Origin: Paramecium pentaurelia | Taxonomy: Eukaryota > Ciliophora > Oligohymenophorea > Peniculida > Parameciidae | Direction: 5' to 3' | Assembly: GCA_905183005.1 (NCBI GenBank) | Contig: CAJJDO010000073.1 | Location: 124,001-188,000 of the forward strand | Length of the DNA: 64,000 bases | Shown here: positions 39,335-51,488 of the stretch, in pieces | How positions within the stretch are numbered: position 1 is the first letter of the stretch | How the letters are laid out: each line of letters starts with the position of its first letter | The notes under the pieces: generated by a model | Told to the model about the DNA's origin: nothing | Seen by the model: the letters and a program-made list of their open reading frames with translations, nothing else | Databases searched by the model: none | Made by a program: the position numbers and the translations under genes

Positions 39335-40843
39335 TCAAATATATTTAACTTCAATTTTTTATTATCCTTCACCTTTTGATTGATCAAAACATTTTTTGTT
39401 AATGAATGTGCATAACAAAATTACAATAGAAACTCCTAAAATACCTGTCATTGCTATTATCATATATGTCCAATCCTTTTCTTTATTTAATTCTTGTGAT
39501 TATTTGAATGTTTTTTAATTTTAAACTTAATACATTACTTATAATTATTCTCTTTTTAATTAAACTTCAAGTTATCTTCTTCTAAGTAATTTAGAAATTG
39601 GTTCAGCTATAGAATTAATATAGAAATCAAATTCTGAATTTGGATTAAAATTTTAATCTTCCCAAATAAAACCAAAAGTTGTTGTAACTCCTTTCTATAT
39701 TTAATAATCAAAAGTTAGATTATAGTAATTTCCCTCTTAAAATATATATGCTTCCTTATAATTGATTTAATAATTAGAAAATTATGGATCCAAAATTGTT
39801 TAGATAGCTGTAAATCTCTTTTTATCAACATTAAGTTCTTAATGAATTGTTTCACTAACAACAAATACAGGTCCAACTTAACCATTTGAACTATCACTAA
39901 TTGAAATAGCTTATGTATATTATGTAACACTTGTAGTAGCTCTTTCAACTGAAATCTAACCTATTATTATTGACATGAATTAAGTTATTTTAGAACTGGT
40001 TAAGGCAACTCCAATATAACATTAATAAACATATGCTTAAGTAGTCTCAAATGACTCACAATCAGTTTAAATTTGTTCTAGAGATAAGGTTATTTATAAT
40101 GAATCAGGAATATCAGATGCTAGAATATATTATATTTAATTATTATCCAAAATCTTTTAAATTTAAGAATCTTTCAATCCTTTTGTTAAGTATATTTTTG
40201 GAATCAAACAAAAAGTTATTTTAAAATTGTATTTCAAAGTGATTAAGTATTATCCATTTTAAAAAGCTCCAGTTGCTGATGTTATGAAATTATTATTGAT
40301 TATACTTAAATCACAATCATTTTATTAACAAATATAATTGAATAAATAGTAGTTATCATTACATTTTGTACAAAATCCATCATCACAACTCTTGCAATTA
40401 GGATTACATTCTTTACTAATAGTTAGACCTGTAAAATAAGCTCCATTTTAATTTATTTTAATTGAAGAAGTAGTTGATTATTATTAAATTGTTGCTTTAC
40501 CTATATCATTCTAAATTTTAATTATCCCTGTATTTTTCTCATTGTTTATAGCTATATCATAAGTCTGGAAAGTAGGTTTGTAGAAAGTAAAAGAATAAGT
40601 CAAAGTTTCACTAGTATTAGTTATAATATTCTATCTGGAACATAAGCCATTTTCTGGAACTTAATAGCATTCTAACCATTATAGATCATCTCCTGAGCAA
40701 GTAGTAGCTTATATAGCAGCTTTACTCTAACAATCAATCCATCCATCATTTTCTAATTATATTTTATATTAGTCCTTGATAGGATATATTTGATCACTTA
40801 AGACTTCTAAAATCATTAAGGAGCAGATAAGTATGGGTAACAT
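39335..40843 (-). CDS. type I membrane protein with short Cys-rich ectodomain motif
   Basis: Intronless, 502 aa. A signal peptide (MLPILICSLMILEVLS) starts the protein. The ectodomain is about 440 aa of Thr/Ser/Ile-rich beta-type sequence and contains one compact cysteine motif, CNPNCKSCDDGFCTKC, near residue 150. A single TM helix (WTYMIIAMTGILGVSIVILLC) lies near residue 470, followed by a short basic tail. The cysteine motif resembles a single furin/GFR-like repeat, as found in many ciliate surface proteins. No enzymatic motif was seen. Likely a plasma-membrane or endomembrane glycoprotein; several N-x-S/T sites are present. Confidence 0.8.
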
Positions 40844-40903
40844 TTAAATATTAATATTATTATTTTTGTGTTTCTTAAAATTTTATATATATATATATTT
40901 TAT

Positions 40904-41227
40904 TCAAATGTTGTGTAATGTTTCTATTTAGAAAATAAGATATATATTAGAAGATGATGGAATAAGTATTAAGAAACAGAAAAATTATTACCATTCTATT
41001 AAATCAAATAAATTTAAAATCTCAACAAAATATTTCTACATTAAGTGATCCCCTTTAAAATGAGAATATATTCTCAATTTCAATGCTCTAGCTACTATCA
41101 AAGCAAATTCTAAATATCTTGGATCTGCTTTCTAAATTATAATTGTAAAATAATAGTGTTATTCAAATTCTTTTGACAAACAATGTAGAATTAAATTTTA
41201 CCAAAAAATTAAAAGTATGATAATCAT
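40904..41227 (-). CDS. uncertain ORF, possibly a gene remnant
   Basis: A TGA-free frame of 107 codons starts at an ATG at 41227. Its centre (KADPRYLEFALIVARALKLR) reads like an ordinary amphipathic helical protein. The ends are hydrophobic and of poor composition, and no family is recognised. The DNA upstream on the same strand (41228-42638) is full of TGA and looks decayed, so this could be the surviving 3' end of a dead gene or a true small gene whose introns I have not resolved. Confidence 0.3.
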
Positions 41228-42638
41228 AAACTATAGTTTATATAGTTTCTAAAATCTTGTATCAATTGATATAAATACTCCCTCTCTAAATTCTTGAGTT
41301 ATCAATATATTTAACTTTCATTAATTTCCACAACATCTCCTTATGTTTAATTTGCATAATAATAATTGAAAACTTTTTTAATTTATATTAAGCATTAATA
41401 TAATTTATTAAAGAATGCATATCATTCTTATGAATTTGGTCTAGTCAATAATTATTTTTATAAACCACTTGAAATTATATAAAACTTATGATTCTTTGAT
41501 AATTGTTTTATAAACAATAAATTATAGATTTTTACACTTTTTTAATGACGATTATTTATTCGCATCAGATTTCATTTTTAATAATTTCTGTTAAATTTTA
41601 GACTTAAATTTAGTATAATAATGCTTTAATTTATATTCCTGAGTTTTAAATATAATTCTCTATTATATGAAATGTCAAATTTTATTGAATGAATGATATT
41701 CAATCAAATCTATGTTAACAGTGTTTTAATGACTAAATTTTAGTAATCTCTTAATAAATGGAATTAATTTCAAATCAAATTTAATAAATTTATTACTTAA
41801 AATGTTTTACCCAAAATATTGTAACAATAGACTTTGATATAGAAGAGGTCTAAATTTTTTAGTAGAATAATTCATTCATTTTAAAAAAAACAATTTTATA
41901 TGCATTCAGTTTACTCTAGAGCACTGTATTTTCAAATCCTTCTATAATCTATTTGTAATTTATATTATTGTTTAATAATTCTACTTTTTTAGAAAATTCT
42001 TCATTTTAATTGAAACAATCTAAATTTTTCTTAAATTTTCATCAATATTTTATTTTAATTAACTTATTGACAGATGTATTTCAAGATCATCTTTAGTAAT
42101 TCATTAATCAAATGTATAAAAATATTCTTTTGAGTAATTAAAAGTAATATAAATAATTTAGTTTTTTTATTTACATTAATAGTTAGAAATGATTCTATAT
42201 AACATTCAAATATTAAGAAAGATTAAATTATTATATATTCCCTATTAATTTTGTTGAAGTTTATTCTTATAACATTTAAAGAGAGATTTATCATAATATG
42301 AGTTATATATATATGATTGGATTCATTAAAAATTAATAAAGAATATATAAGTAGCAACTTTATATTATATAAACTAATTTATCTTATTGTTTCTATCACA
42401 TATAATCTCCTTTTCTATTTCAATTGAACCATATTTTAGTTTTTATTTATTTGATCTAAAATGAATGATTATTTTTATTGCAATTTTTAATTTTAATATG
42501 AAATATACAACATATTTTTAACATTATTTAATTATTATGGCTTTATTATCTTTGATAATGATATCAACTCTCTAATTTCAATCTTAATTACCATTAATTG
42601 TTATACATTATGAGAATGTTATATAAATAATTTTCAAT
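41228..42638. other. gene-poor AT-rich stretch, perhaps decayed coding DNA
   Basis: About 1.4 kb without a convincing frame. On the minus strand between 41230 and 41800 short segments have protein-like composition but are broken by TGA every 20-30 codons and shift frame. I see no intron arrangement that joins them. It may be a pseudogene that once continued into the ORF at 40904-41227. Confidence 0.35.
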
Positions 42639-43395
42639 TCAATTTTGGTCTCTTTATAAACTACATTGATTTGTTGTACAAATCATAAGTATCTTTGATC
42701 GACAATTAAAGATCATCTGTTTTAATTACATTTCCGAGTTCCTAATTTATATTATACTCTAAATTACTTCTTCTAAACTGTCCAATTATTATTAGAAATC
42801 TAATTTTGAGACATGTTCAAAAAACTTATTAAACTCTGAAATTTCTTTGGCATCTTTCATAGTGATTTCAAGTTTTTGCATTTCTTGAATCATTTCATCT
42901 TTGACATTACTCATATCATTAAAGCAATTATAAAAATTTTAAAAACAATTATCTAGTTCTGGATTATGTTTTTCTTATTTAAAGAATAAAGCCATTTTAG
43001 GAATTGATTACTCATAAATTTCCTAAAGGTAATGATTTAATTAATCGGGTTTTTGTTTTGATTTTCCAAATAGCAATTAGATTTGTGTATTTCTTAATAG
43101 TCCTTAACTTTGTTCTTAGAGTTCTTTATATTCTTATAACTATTAATTTAAACCTGCCACCTTAAGTTAATGTTAAAATATACTTTATTTTCCAATAGAT
43201 CAACATACATCTTTTTTCTTTTTCTGCTATTTTTTGCAGATTCTCTATTTTTTACAAGTTTCATTCTTTCACGAACAATGATCTCTTGATCAGTCAATGC
43301 TAAATTAAAATGAGATTTTTCTAACCCCTCTATCCTCTCTTCTTTGGTTTATAATCGAATGAATGATCAAGAAAGTCATAATAATCATTATCCAT
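42639..43395 (-). CDS. bZIP transcription factor, reading frame shifted near N-terminus
   Basis: The model has one intron, 43123-43145 region (23 nt, GTATAT...TTAAG), which joins the basic region to the zipper. The basic region NRESAKNSRKRKK shows the bZIP N-x7-R signature. It is followed by YVDLLENKVAGLNQQLQEY with leucine/hydrophobic heptads, then a 150-residue acidic/Gln-rich tail. Total length would be about 244 aa. The first 20 codons (MDNDYYDFLDHSFDYKPK) are in a different frame from the rest: the coding sum is one base short of a multiple of three at an A-run near 43345, and no GT-AG intron lies there. The frameshift could be real, making this a pseudogene, or a sequence or assembly error in the homopolymer. 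bZIP identity is firm; integrity is not. Confidence 0.7.
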
Positions 43396-44019
43396 GTTTT
43401 AATTTTATTATACTTTGAATTTTAGTATTCTAATTGACGTATATATATTTCAAGATGTTACGTATTATAATTAAATTTAATTTTTATTTGATGATGTTAA
43501 TTATTCAATCATAAATAAATTCAAAAATAATTTAATATATGATAAAAAATAATGAATTAAAATCATTCATTTTGAATTAAGGTGAGACTAATTAAATGCA
43601 ACTGAATTTTATTGCATTATAATCAAAATTCATGTTAGATTCATATTATTATTATAAGATATAGAATAATATTGACTTTCTTATTTCTGTTGAAATTCAA
43701 ATTTAAATATGTTATTAATATTCTTGATCATATTAAGTTTATTTATAATAAATCTTTATCCAATCAACTTTAAATCAAAATTTTTATATATTCAAAAATA
43801 TTATCATATCATATATATTTATATAATTTGAAATAGTTTTCTTTTGACTTTCTAATTAATCTATCTAATATAGAATATGAATACAAAGTTTTCTTATCAA
43901 ATTGAATTATTTTTATAATAATTTAAAAAGAATTACATAGATATATTCTGATTTTGAATTATAAATAGATTAAATTAATGAATAAAAATAGATATTATAA
44001 AATTTAATTTAATTAAGAA
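43396..44019. other. AT-rich intergenic region, nothing recognised
   Basis: About 620 bp between the bZIP start and the stop of the furin-like gene, both on the minus strand. No supported frame or RNA gene. It should include the bZIP promoter and the 3' end of the other gene. Confidence 0.5.
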
Positions 44020-45768
44020 TCATTAAAATATTAATAATATCAATATGATGGGTAAAAGATATTAAGCAAAATCTTCATCGACTTTACAAATTTAGGGACA
44101 ATTAAATGATCCAGTTATATAATCATTACATTTTAAACAATAACCATTGTTGCTGATAAAAAATTAACTATCTGATTATTCATCAAATATTGGAGTCTCT
44201 TCTCCCTCATCATAAAAAAGATTACGTGATTCATCAAAACTAATCTGAGTTTCACAAAGATAACAATAACCGTTAACATTTGTAGCTAAACAATTTTCTT
44301 TATATCTTTTACAATTATTGTCAGTTGTAGTTAAATAATATTTATCTCTACAAATATTACATTTATCTAAATCTCCATCACAATTTTCACAACCAGTTAA
44401 ACATGGTTTACAAATTGTATCAAATAGTCCATAACCTATTTCACATTTTATACATTCCTTTAATCCTCCACATTCTAAACAAAAACTAACCTCACAACTT
44501 TGACATTATTATAAATCATCCAAATAATATCCAGGAATACATGTTTAACATTATGATTCATTTAAACATTTTTAACAATTAGATGTACAAAGAACACATT
44601 AATTTCCAAAATAGCCATCATTACATTCTTTACAGATAAGTTATTTATCATTATCAACATCACAAGTAATACATTTTTAGATATTTTATGTACAATTCTT
44701 ACATATATTCATTTATAATGCTGAATCAAATACTAAATTAAATCCAAAATTGCAATCATGACATTGACCTTATGTATTATCAATAGTATAACAATTGTAT
44801 ATATTTTTAATACAAGTATAAGTATTTGATTCTTTAAATAGTAAATAACCTACATTACATTAAGTAGGTAGAATTTCAGAGTTGCATCTTCTAAAATTGT
44901 TGCTACCATTATTACAAGGTTCACAAGATTTTGAATCAGTTGTTAAATAGTATCCATTGTTACAATCTATACATTAGAAATTCCTACTCCTTTCATTAGT
45001 AGTACATTTCATACAATTAGGAATTTATTCTTAACAATTCTCACAATAAGAATCATCATCAGATAATAAATAACCAGGAAGACATGTATAGCAAATTTAC
45101 GGAAGTTAATTAGGGTCTTAACATGTGAAACATCCACTTGGACATTTTAGACATAAATAATTTTCTTAATCAAAATAATAAGTATCCAGACATTCTAAAC
45201 AAACTAATTATTCTTTATTGAAAACACATGATTTGCATCCATCTTGATTTTCCAAAATATTACAAGTTAAGCAACTGACACTTTATTAATTAATAGTCAT
45301 ATAATAACCATCTTCACAAACAGTGCAATAATACTTAGAATCACAAGCTGAACATCCAGTTGGACATGCCTAACATGTTTCTTATAGAAAGTGTTTATCG
45401 AAACATTTTTAACATCTTCCATGAATTGAAATTTGGGTGCATGCTTCAACTTTTAGACACACTCCATTTATCATGATATATCCATCAATACAAAGTGTAC
45501 AGATGTATTAAGTTAATTCAGGGGATTTACAACATTTAATGCATCCTTTGGGACAAGGAGTACAACTCTAATTAATTGAATCATAATAGTATTAATTCAA
45601 ACATGAATCACAACCTTGTGATGATGAACATTTACAAGAGGGCTATTTACATTTAATACATTATTATTCATTCCAAAAATAACCTGTTAGATTAGTGGCA
45701 CAACTTTAAGAAATCCTAATACTTTAATCTTCTTTAGTAAATACTATGGCAATTAATAAAAATAACAT
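44020..45768 (-). CDS. secreted or surface furin-like cysteine-rich repeat protein
   Basis: 582 aa with no intron needed. A signal peptide (MLFLLIAIVFT) opens the protein. The rest is a near-continuous array of C-x2-C pairs spaced 10-15 residues apart, with G-Y/F-Y aromatic spacers (C..C..GYY......C..C), characteristic of growth-factor-receptor/furin-like repeats. These form disulphide-braced rods on ciliate surfaces. The C-terminus has a short hydrophobic end (LLPIILILLIF) directly before the stop, which could be a GPI-attachment signal or a minimal anchor. The partner is unknown. It should not be confused with variable surface antigens, which carry different cysteine periods. Confidence 0.85.
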
Positions 45769-46407
45769 TAATTAATATTCATATAAATTATATCATCTAT
45801 TATTGATTTGAATATTATAAGTTCAAAATAAACATCTCCATTAATTTATTAAATATGGATTAAAACTATATCAATAAAATTTTAAATTTTTAAGTCATTC
45901 ATTTAATAAATTGCTGTCGTTTATAAGTTCAAATTCTATTCTACATATTTCATAAATTCAAATCATTATTAAATATCCAAATTCAAAACTCTGATACTAA
46001 TTTTAAAATTAAAGCTAATTGTAATAAAATTGTAATAAATTTTGGATTCATAAAAGCAAATTTAAAAAATGAAGGTTAATAGTTGAAATCGAATTTTATT
46101 GATTAAAATGACAAAGATCTAAAATTAAGAAAATAATTATGATTTAAATTTTAGATAGTTCAAAGCTAATTAAATTGAAGGTGACAAAATCGTATTTCAT
46201 AAATTGCAGCCTTCCTCTGCTCAATTAAAATACATATAATAGTCTATCCAGTTTACAAAAATAAAAATTCTAAGGATCAGAATTATTTTAATGTTTATTA
46301 GTAATTATGATGTTTAAAAATTTTATATTTATGAAAGATTCTATTATTCTATTTTAAGGGGTAACATCATAAACTTACTTATATAATGAAAATAATAAAT
46401 ATAATTT
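45769..46407. other. intergenic region with short protein-like fragment
   Basis: About 640 bp between divergent genes (furin-like and VAP-like). A plus-strand frame at roughly 46010-46133 gives about 40 codons of protein-like composition ending at TGA, but it has no start and no recognised family. The rest is noncoding AT-rich DNA that should contain both promoters. Confidence 0.4.
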
Positions 46408-47181
46408 ATGTAAGGATTAATTGATATTGAACCAAAATAATATTTAGACTTCATTATTCAAGAAGGCAAACTAGGATAAACTACCCTCAATGTTTTTAAC
46501 TTGACTTCTAATAAATTATCATTCAAAGTAAACATATTCACTTATTATAAGATCAAAACTGCAACCCCATATTTGTTTTAAGTTAAACCAAGTATAGGGA
46601 TCATATAACCTAATAATTAAGTCTCTATTGTTATTACAACAACTCAACCTTTGAAAGAGGATAGCAGATTGGATTCTAAATTCCAAATAAATGCGTGTAC
46701 ACTTGAATAAGATGAATAAGGTATAGCAATTTCTATAACAAAAGATCTTGCAAATTTTTGGAGATCACTAGATGCATCACTGATATAATAAGTACAAGTG
46801 AAAAGTCGGATTAAGCCTGTAGAAGTACAATAAGAAATAATTACATAATAATTGCAATAAAGTGTGATATCAGAAACTCATGATAATATGAGTTAATTAT
46901 ACTAATCAATGAATGATACATAATCAAAAGAAAAAGATGAGGAGATATAGAGATATCAAGAGTAGATAGATTAATTGGTATATAATATTTTTCATAGCTT
47001 TAGTCCAAGTAACTCTCCGATTATTAATTAATGCTTAAGAGTGTCAAATAACAAGAAGTAGCTGTTAAACATCATGGTATAATATATCTCATATTCTCAA
47101 ATAGCTAATAAATTTGAGTTGAAATAAGTATTGATTATTGCTTTGATTTCGGTCATCTTGGGATTCATATTTGGGAAATGA
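46408..47181 (+). CDS. VAP-like ER tail-anchored MSP-domain protein
   Basis: 241 aa in three exons; introns are 46978-46997 (20 nt) and 47077-47104 (28 nt). The N-terminus (GLIDIEPKQYLDF) and following 120 residues form a major sperm protein domain, with the FKVNIFTYYKIKTATP and RYxV-type strands expected of VAP family members. A Gln-rich coiled coil follows, and the end is a single TM helix (VLIIALISVILGFIFG) with one Lys. VAP proteins sit in the ER membrane and recruit FFAT-motif lipid-transfer proteins at contact sites. Removing both short introns gives a continuous coiled coil; leaving them in also stays open because 20 + 28 is a multiple of three. Confidence 0.85.
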
Positions 47182-47730
47182 TTAATTAAAATTATCAATT
47201 AAATTGGAACAATTACTATAGGAAATTGTAAATGTCAATTTTACTTTAATAATGTTTCTTGAAATTACTTTTATGATCAAAATGAAATCCTTATAAAGAC
47301 AAGCAATTGATTCACAAAAAATCAATCAAGAAACATTCTTTAGGATATTCTTCAAATCGACAATCCAAATTTTCATCAGCCCAAAAGACTACCCGGTCGA
47401 ATAAATCATAGAACTCAGACAAATCCATTTATTTATTATTTGATTTTATTACAGCATCACAATTAAATCATAAAAACAAAAAGAAGTCCAAATCTCATCC
47501 ATCTTTGATTTATATATTTGATTCTTTAAAGTAAATTTTTAATAATGTTAAGTATAGTTCATCTCTATTTTTCATATTAGATGTTATTAATTGACTCAAA
47601 ATATTAAGCATAAATAAAGAAGCTCTATAAAAATCAACGGAGTAATTTTAATAGATGAAATATGTCAATAAGAATCTTCATTAACATTATTTTAGATAAA
47701 CAATATTAGTAAAATTTATTCATGATTATA
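47182..47730 (-). pseudogene. degenerate coding stretch
   Basis: On the minus strand, 47312-47428 encodes a compact, normal-looking segment (MDLSEFYDLFDRVVFWADEN and onwards to DFL) ending at a TGA or at a 26-nt GTGAAT...TAAG segment. Upstream, protein-like pieces appear in two frames and are broken by TGA. No exon chain could be built. It may be the remains of a gene, or exons of one whose joins I cannot see. It lies just 3' of the TGA-interrupted ORF. Confidence 0.3.
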
Positions 47731-48543
47731 TCAAACAAATAATCTCAATGCTGGTTACTTCTATATCAACTTTAATGTCTTATCCTAATCTTAGGATTAA
47801 AAACCTAAAGGATTCTCTCGAAGCTGTAGTTTATTGTTTGTTGGATTTGTGAAAGCTACTATTCTATCACTAATTGGAGGTAATTTTAATGGTTTATTCA
47901 TATAATCATAGGGTTAGGTTTTTACTATCGATTATTAAACTGGGGATAGTTAAACTGAAAATGATTTATTTCTTTAAGGTTATGGAGAGTATGCTTCTTA
48001 TTCTTCATAACTCTATTCAATTTGGGATTAATATAATGCTTTATTTTTTTATGCCTTCTATTCTTCTCTTTATATTCTCATCTTTTAAGCTACCTCTTGA
48101 TTACGGACTGCTTTACTCTATAAAGAACCAGGAACTGCTCCATCAATGTCATTTGTACATAGTAACCTATCAGCCTCAATTTATCCTCATCAAAAACAAT
48201 TATCATACTTAGGTTGATCATAATAATTCTCCAATGCTTTATATTATTTGATTTCTCCTTCTGGAATTATAAAGTGTTTCTTATTGGATTTTTCAAAGTA
48301 CTCTTCTCCTTATGGAATACATATATTGCAAAAATGATGGAAATCATGTTAGTACCTTCTTCTTCCAAATTTATAATCTTATTTTGGAATTTATTGTCTT
48401 TCATGACTTTATATTCATTACTAAACTCTTATTTGTTCTTCATATCTCATTTAATGTGGCAATAACCTATTCATGTAAGAATTTCTAGATTTAGGTTGGG
48501 CTCCTAAAATATCAACTGTCAAAAGTGATCGATCATATTACAT
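47731..48543 (-). pseudogene. disordered protein ORF interrupted only by in-frame TGA codons
   Basis: From ATG 48543 one frame runs 270 codons to TGA 47731-47733. It contains a single TGA at 48415-48417 and a tandem pair at 48187-48192, but no frameshift. The protein is hydrophilic, Q/K/R-rich and probably disordered. It has two DIxGAxP motifs (DILGAQP near the start, DIDGAVP near the middle), a pattern I associate with ciliate cytoskeletal or basal-body-type proteins. A 42-nt GT-AG segment could remove the tandem TGAs in frame, but nothing removes the first. It may be an early-stage pseudogene, or the TGAs may be decoded. Start and 3' stop are otherwise ordinary. Confidence 0.5.
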
Positions 48544-48777
48544 TTTATTTTATAATTATTAAACTGTAATAATAATATAATTATATTATATATATTTTTA
48601 TCAATTTTCATACATTATTACATAAATTCCTAAATTTTAACATGTTTAAATTCATTTTTTAATTGGAGGTTTTTTTGCAACAATCCATATATTCCTCTTT
48701 GCATAATATTAATTGAAGTTTATCTTTAATTATATTATGTTTATAAAATTATATATATAAATTTATATTTTTAACGT

Positions 48778-49781
48778 ATGTAAAAAAGAGACAAATCTCC
48801 AATCATACAAGTAAATCTTATGAAAGAAAACATTCATAATAAACCACATTCCCTTAATAAAAATAGCATTTCAAGTAAGGCTAGTCTCAATTTGGTCAAA
48901 GTACTAGCAACAAGAAGATCTGACATGAATTCACTTTGGGAGCCATCTGAAGATTCAAAATTACATTCAAATAGATTCGATAATTATTTTCAAAGACATT
49001 CTACTAGAAGATCTAATGCTTAAACTTCTAGAGAAAGGGAAAGAGATTTTTCAGACTCCCCAAAACAATCTCCATCGCATTATTAATGTGTTAAGCATTT
49101 TAATAAAGCATAATAAAGAAAAAGGACTGCATAGTTCATTTGTTGTTTACCTAAATGTGATACTCATTTATTGTGTAGAGAATGTAAATATAAAATATTC
49201 TAATGTAAACATGATTAAATTGTCAAATTGACTGAATTTATTGAATAACCAATCTTAATATTTCTAAAAGCAGATAATTAAAAAAGTGAACTTATTGGAA
49301 ACCTAATTTTATAATAAATGCAATTATTTCATGTATTTATATTTTCTTTATTTAGAAAGTCAAATATCAAGTAGAATAATCAAAGCAATAATTATAAGAG
49401 TACTTAGAGAATATATAAGACTAACTCAAAATGAAATGTCAGGTTATATAAACTGAATTTAATTAGAAAGTTGATGTAATATATAATTTATTTAATTTGA
49501 AGTTTCAATTGAAATAAATCAGAAATGAGATTGATTAACTAGTTTAAACCAGTTTAGTTTACAAAGATGATTTTGAGAATAGACTGAATCAAAAAGATGA
49601 TTTCATAGAATCAGTAAAACTATTCAAATAATAAAGTGAAGATCCTTATGATTAAGTAATGAATTAAGTAAATCAATTGCAACTAAATCTCAATAAAATT
49701 CCTCAATTGAATTCCATTGTTTTAGAATTGAAAACTGATATTACTATCAAAGAGTTTAGTTATAATAAATTGATAATTTGA
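48778..49781 (+). CDS. Cys/His zinc-binding coiled-coil protein (B-box-like)
   Basis: 326 aa if only the intron 49333-49355 (23 nt) is removed, or 317 aa if 49476-49502 (27 nt, no in-frame stop) is also spliced. The first 100 residues are disordered and Ser/Arg-rich. Next comes a cluster C..H...CC...C...H..C..C..C..H (CVKHFN, FICCLPKCDTHLLCRECKYK, CKHD) that resembles a B-box/zinc-ribbon fold. The last 150 residues are a coiled coil. Many Paramecium proteins combine such a cluster with WD40 repeats; none are present here. Function unknown, probably a protein-binding scaffold. The stop is 30 bp from the stop of the convergent WDR43 gene. Confidence 0.7.
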
Positions 49782-49811
49782 TTGACTTTATATAAATATA
49801 TACATAATTAA

Positions 49812-51461
49812 TCAAAATTTTAAATCACCATTATCATATGCTTCCTCCTCAATATCTTCATAAGCCTTTTGTCTTAGCTCTTATTTATGCTATTAAATAT
49901 ATAACATTTATTATTTACTTTAATATAAGCTTAATCAAAATCATCTTCAATTTAACCTGTCTAATCTTCAACCTAGTTATTTTCAATCATCTGTTTTTAT
50001 TAAAGATTTCCTTAAATAATTACAACATCATTCTATTATTCTTCATAAATAGTATGTTATTGTTTTCTATAATCTTTATCTTATTTTGGTTTTTATGTCA
50101 ATTTATTAAATTGTATCTTTGAACAGATAGCTTCTAATTTATTAATAGATTTTGTTCTCTCTTCCAAAAGATAATACAATTTAGAAAAATCTCCTACTCC
50201 TCTCTTTACTATAGCTTTTATCCATTCTATATACTTCTTTGTTTATTCAGGATAACTTATTAATTTATCTACAATGAAATGCTATAGCTCTTATAATTGT
50301 TCAAGTTATAAATTATTCACAGATTCAGCAATACCACTTTAAAGAGTTCTCTCTAAAGCATATTCTAAATAAGTCTTATCCTTTGCAATTAATGATTATT
50401 TAAGCACATTAATCATATTTTATTCGCTTATAATCTTTTTTGGCTCATTTTTATCATCTTTAATTTGAGAGGTTTTGTTATTAAAATAAGCGAAATCATA
50501 AAAAGCAATAGGAATAGGATTTGATTGTAACTTATTTTACTATTGTTCAAATTACTTTGATTATTACAATTCATTGAATCTTAATAATTATTCTTATTAG
50601 TATAAAGATTTGAATTTTTAACTTTCAATATTATTAATCTACTTTAATTTAGGATTACTTATATTATCATATACAATTAGTAATCTTTCTCCTTACATAA
50701 CAGATTATAAATTATTTATCTTTATTTCATATTATTTATTTAATTCTTTTTCAAAAACATACCCTATGATACTATCTTAATTCCACAATAGTAGTGTTGT
50801 CTTCTTTGCCATATAAAATAATTCATAATTTTCATAAATTCCAATCTCAATAGTTAATATTGCTTCTGAATTTTCACCTAATTTGAATATCTTCAATAAA
50901 CCCTCTTTGCCTAAGACAGAGAAATAGTCTCTTGATAAATTATTTAATTTGACTATCAAAGGTCCTTATTGATTAATTTTATATTTTGTTTCTATAACCT
51001 TAAATTATTATTATTTTTTTTACATCATTTTCTAAATTGATTAAAACTATCTTTTAGCCAAATTGTACTAAAACATGAGAACTTAAAAGAAATAAAGTGC
51101 CTTCCTTTATGTGATTTGATAATTATCTAGAGTATAAACATTAAAATGTTTTGATATTAGTTTACTTTATTAAACCATCTGAACCTAAAGATAATAACAT
51201 TCCATCTTTAACTATTCCATTTAAAAATTAGCTAGAATGTACTTAGAATGATTCATTTTTGTAATACAATTTTCCTTATTTGTCTCCTACTAATAATTCA
51301 TTCTCAAAGTAATCAATAAATGAAATTTCAGCATCTCTAAAATTGATTTGTTTCTGTTTAAAATGCTCCAAATCAATTATATTGATCAATGTTCTAAAAC
51401 TTTAAATAAGCAAGAATTTCTAGCAAGATGACAGTTTAATAATTTCTTTCTCAATTTCCAT
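49812..51461 (-). CDS. WDR43: WDR43/UTP5 small-subunit processome protein
   Basis: 531 aa in three exons; introns are 50999-51023 (25 nt) and 49890-49918 (29 nt). The N-terminal part gives weak WD40-like blades (LLVGDKQGKLYYK, LLSLGSDGLIKQTNIKTFQ, LLLWNQDSIIG). The C-terminal part holds a Utp12-type helical domain (residues about 370-450) with LQELQHFIVDKL, YIEWIKAIVKRG and LEERTKSINKLEAI, as in UTP5/WDR43. A short acidic tail ends the protein. UTP5 is a t-UTP component that joins pre-18S rRNA in the nucleolus and supports rDNA transcription. The start MEIEKEII was preferred because the upstream frame is closed by TGA. The gene starts 27 bp after the stop of the CX9C gene on the same strand. 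Confidence 0.75.
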
Positions 51462-51488
51462 TAATTAATTTATGATAAAATAAAATAA

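Noticed and set aside
47874..48465. Plus-strand hydrophobic frames
   Set aside because: They mirror the minus-strand disordered ORF and contain no recognisable domain; the minus frame is longer and protein-like.
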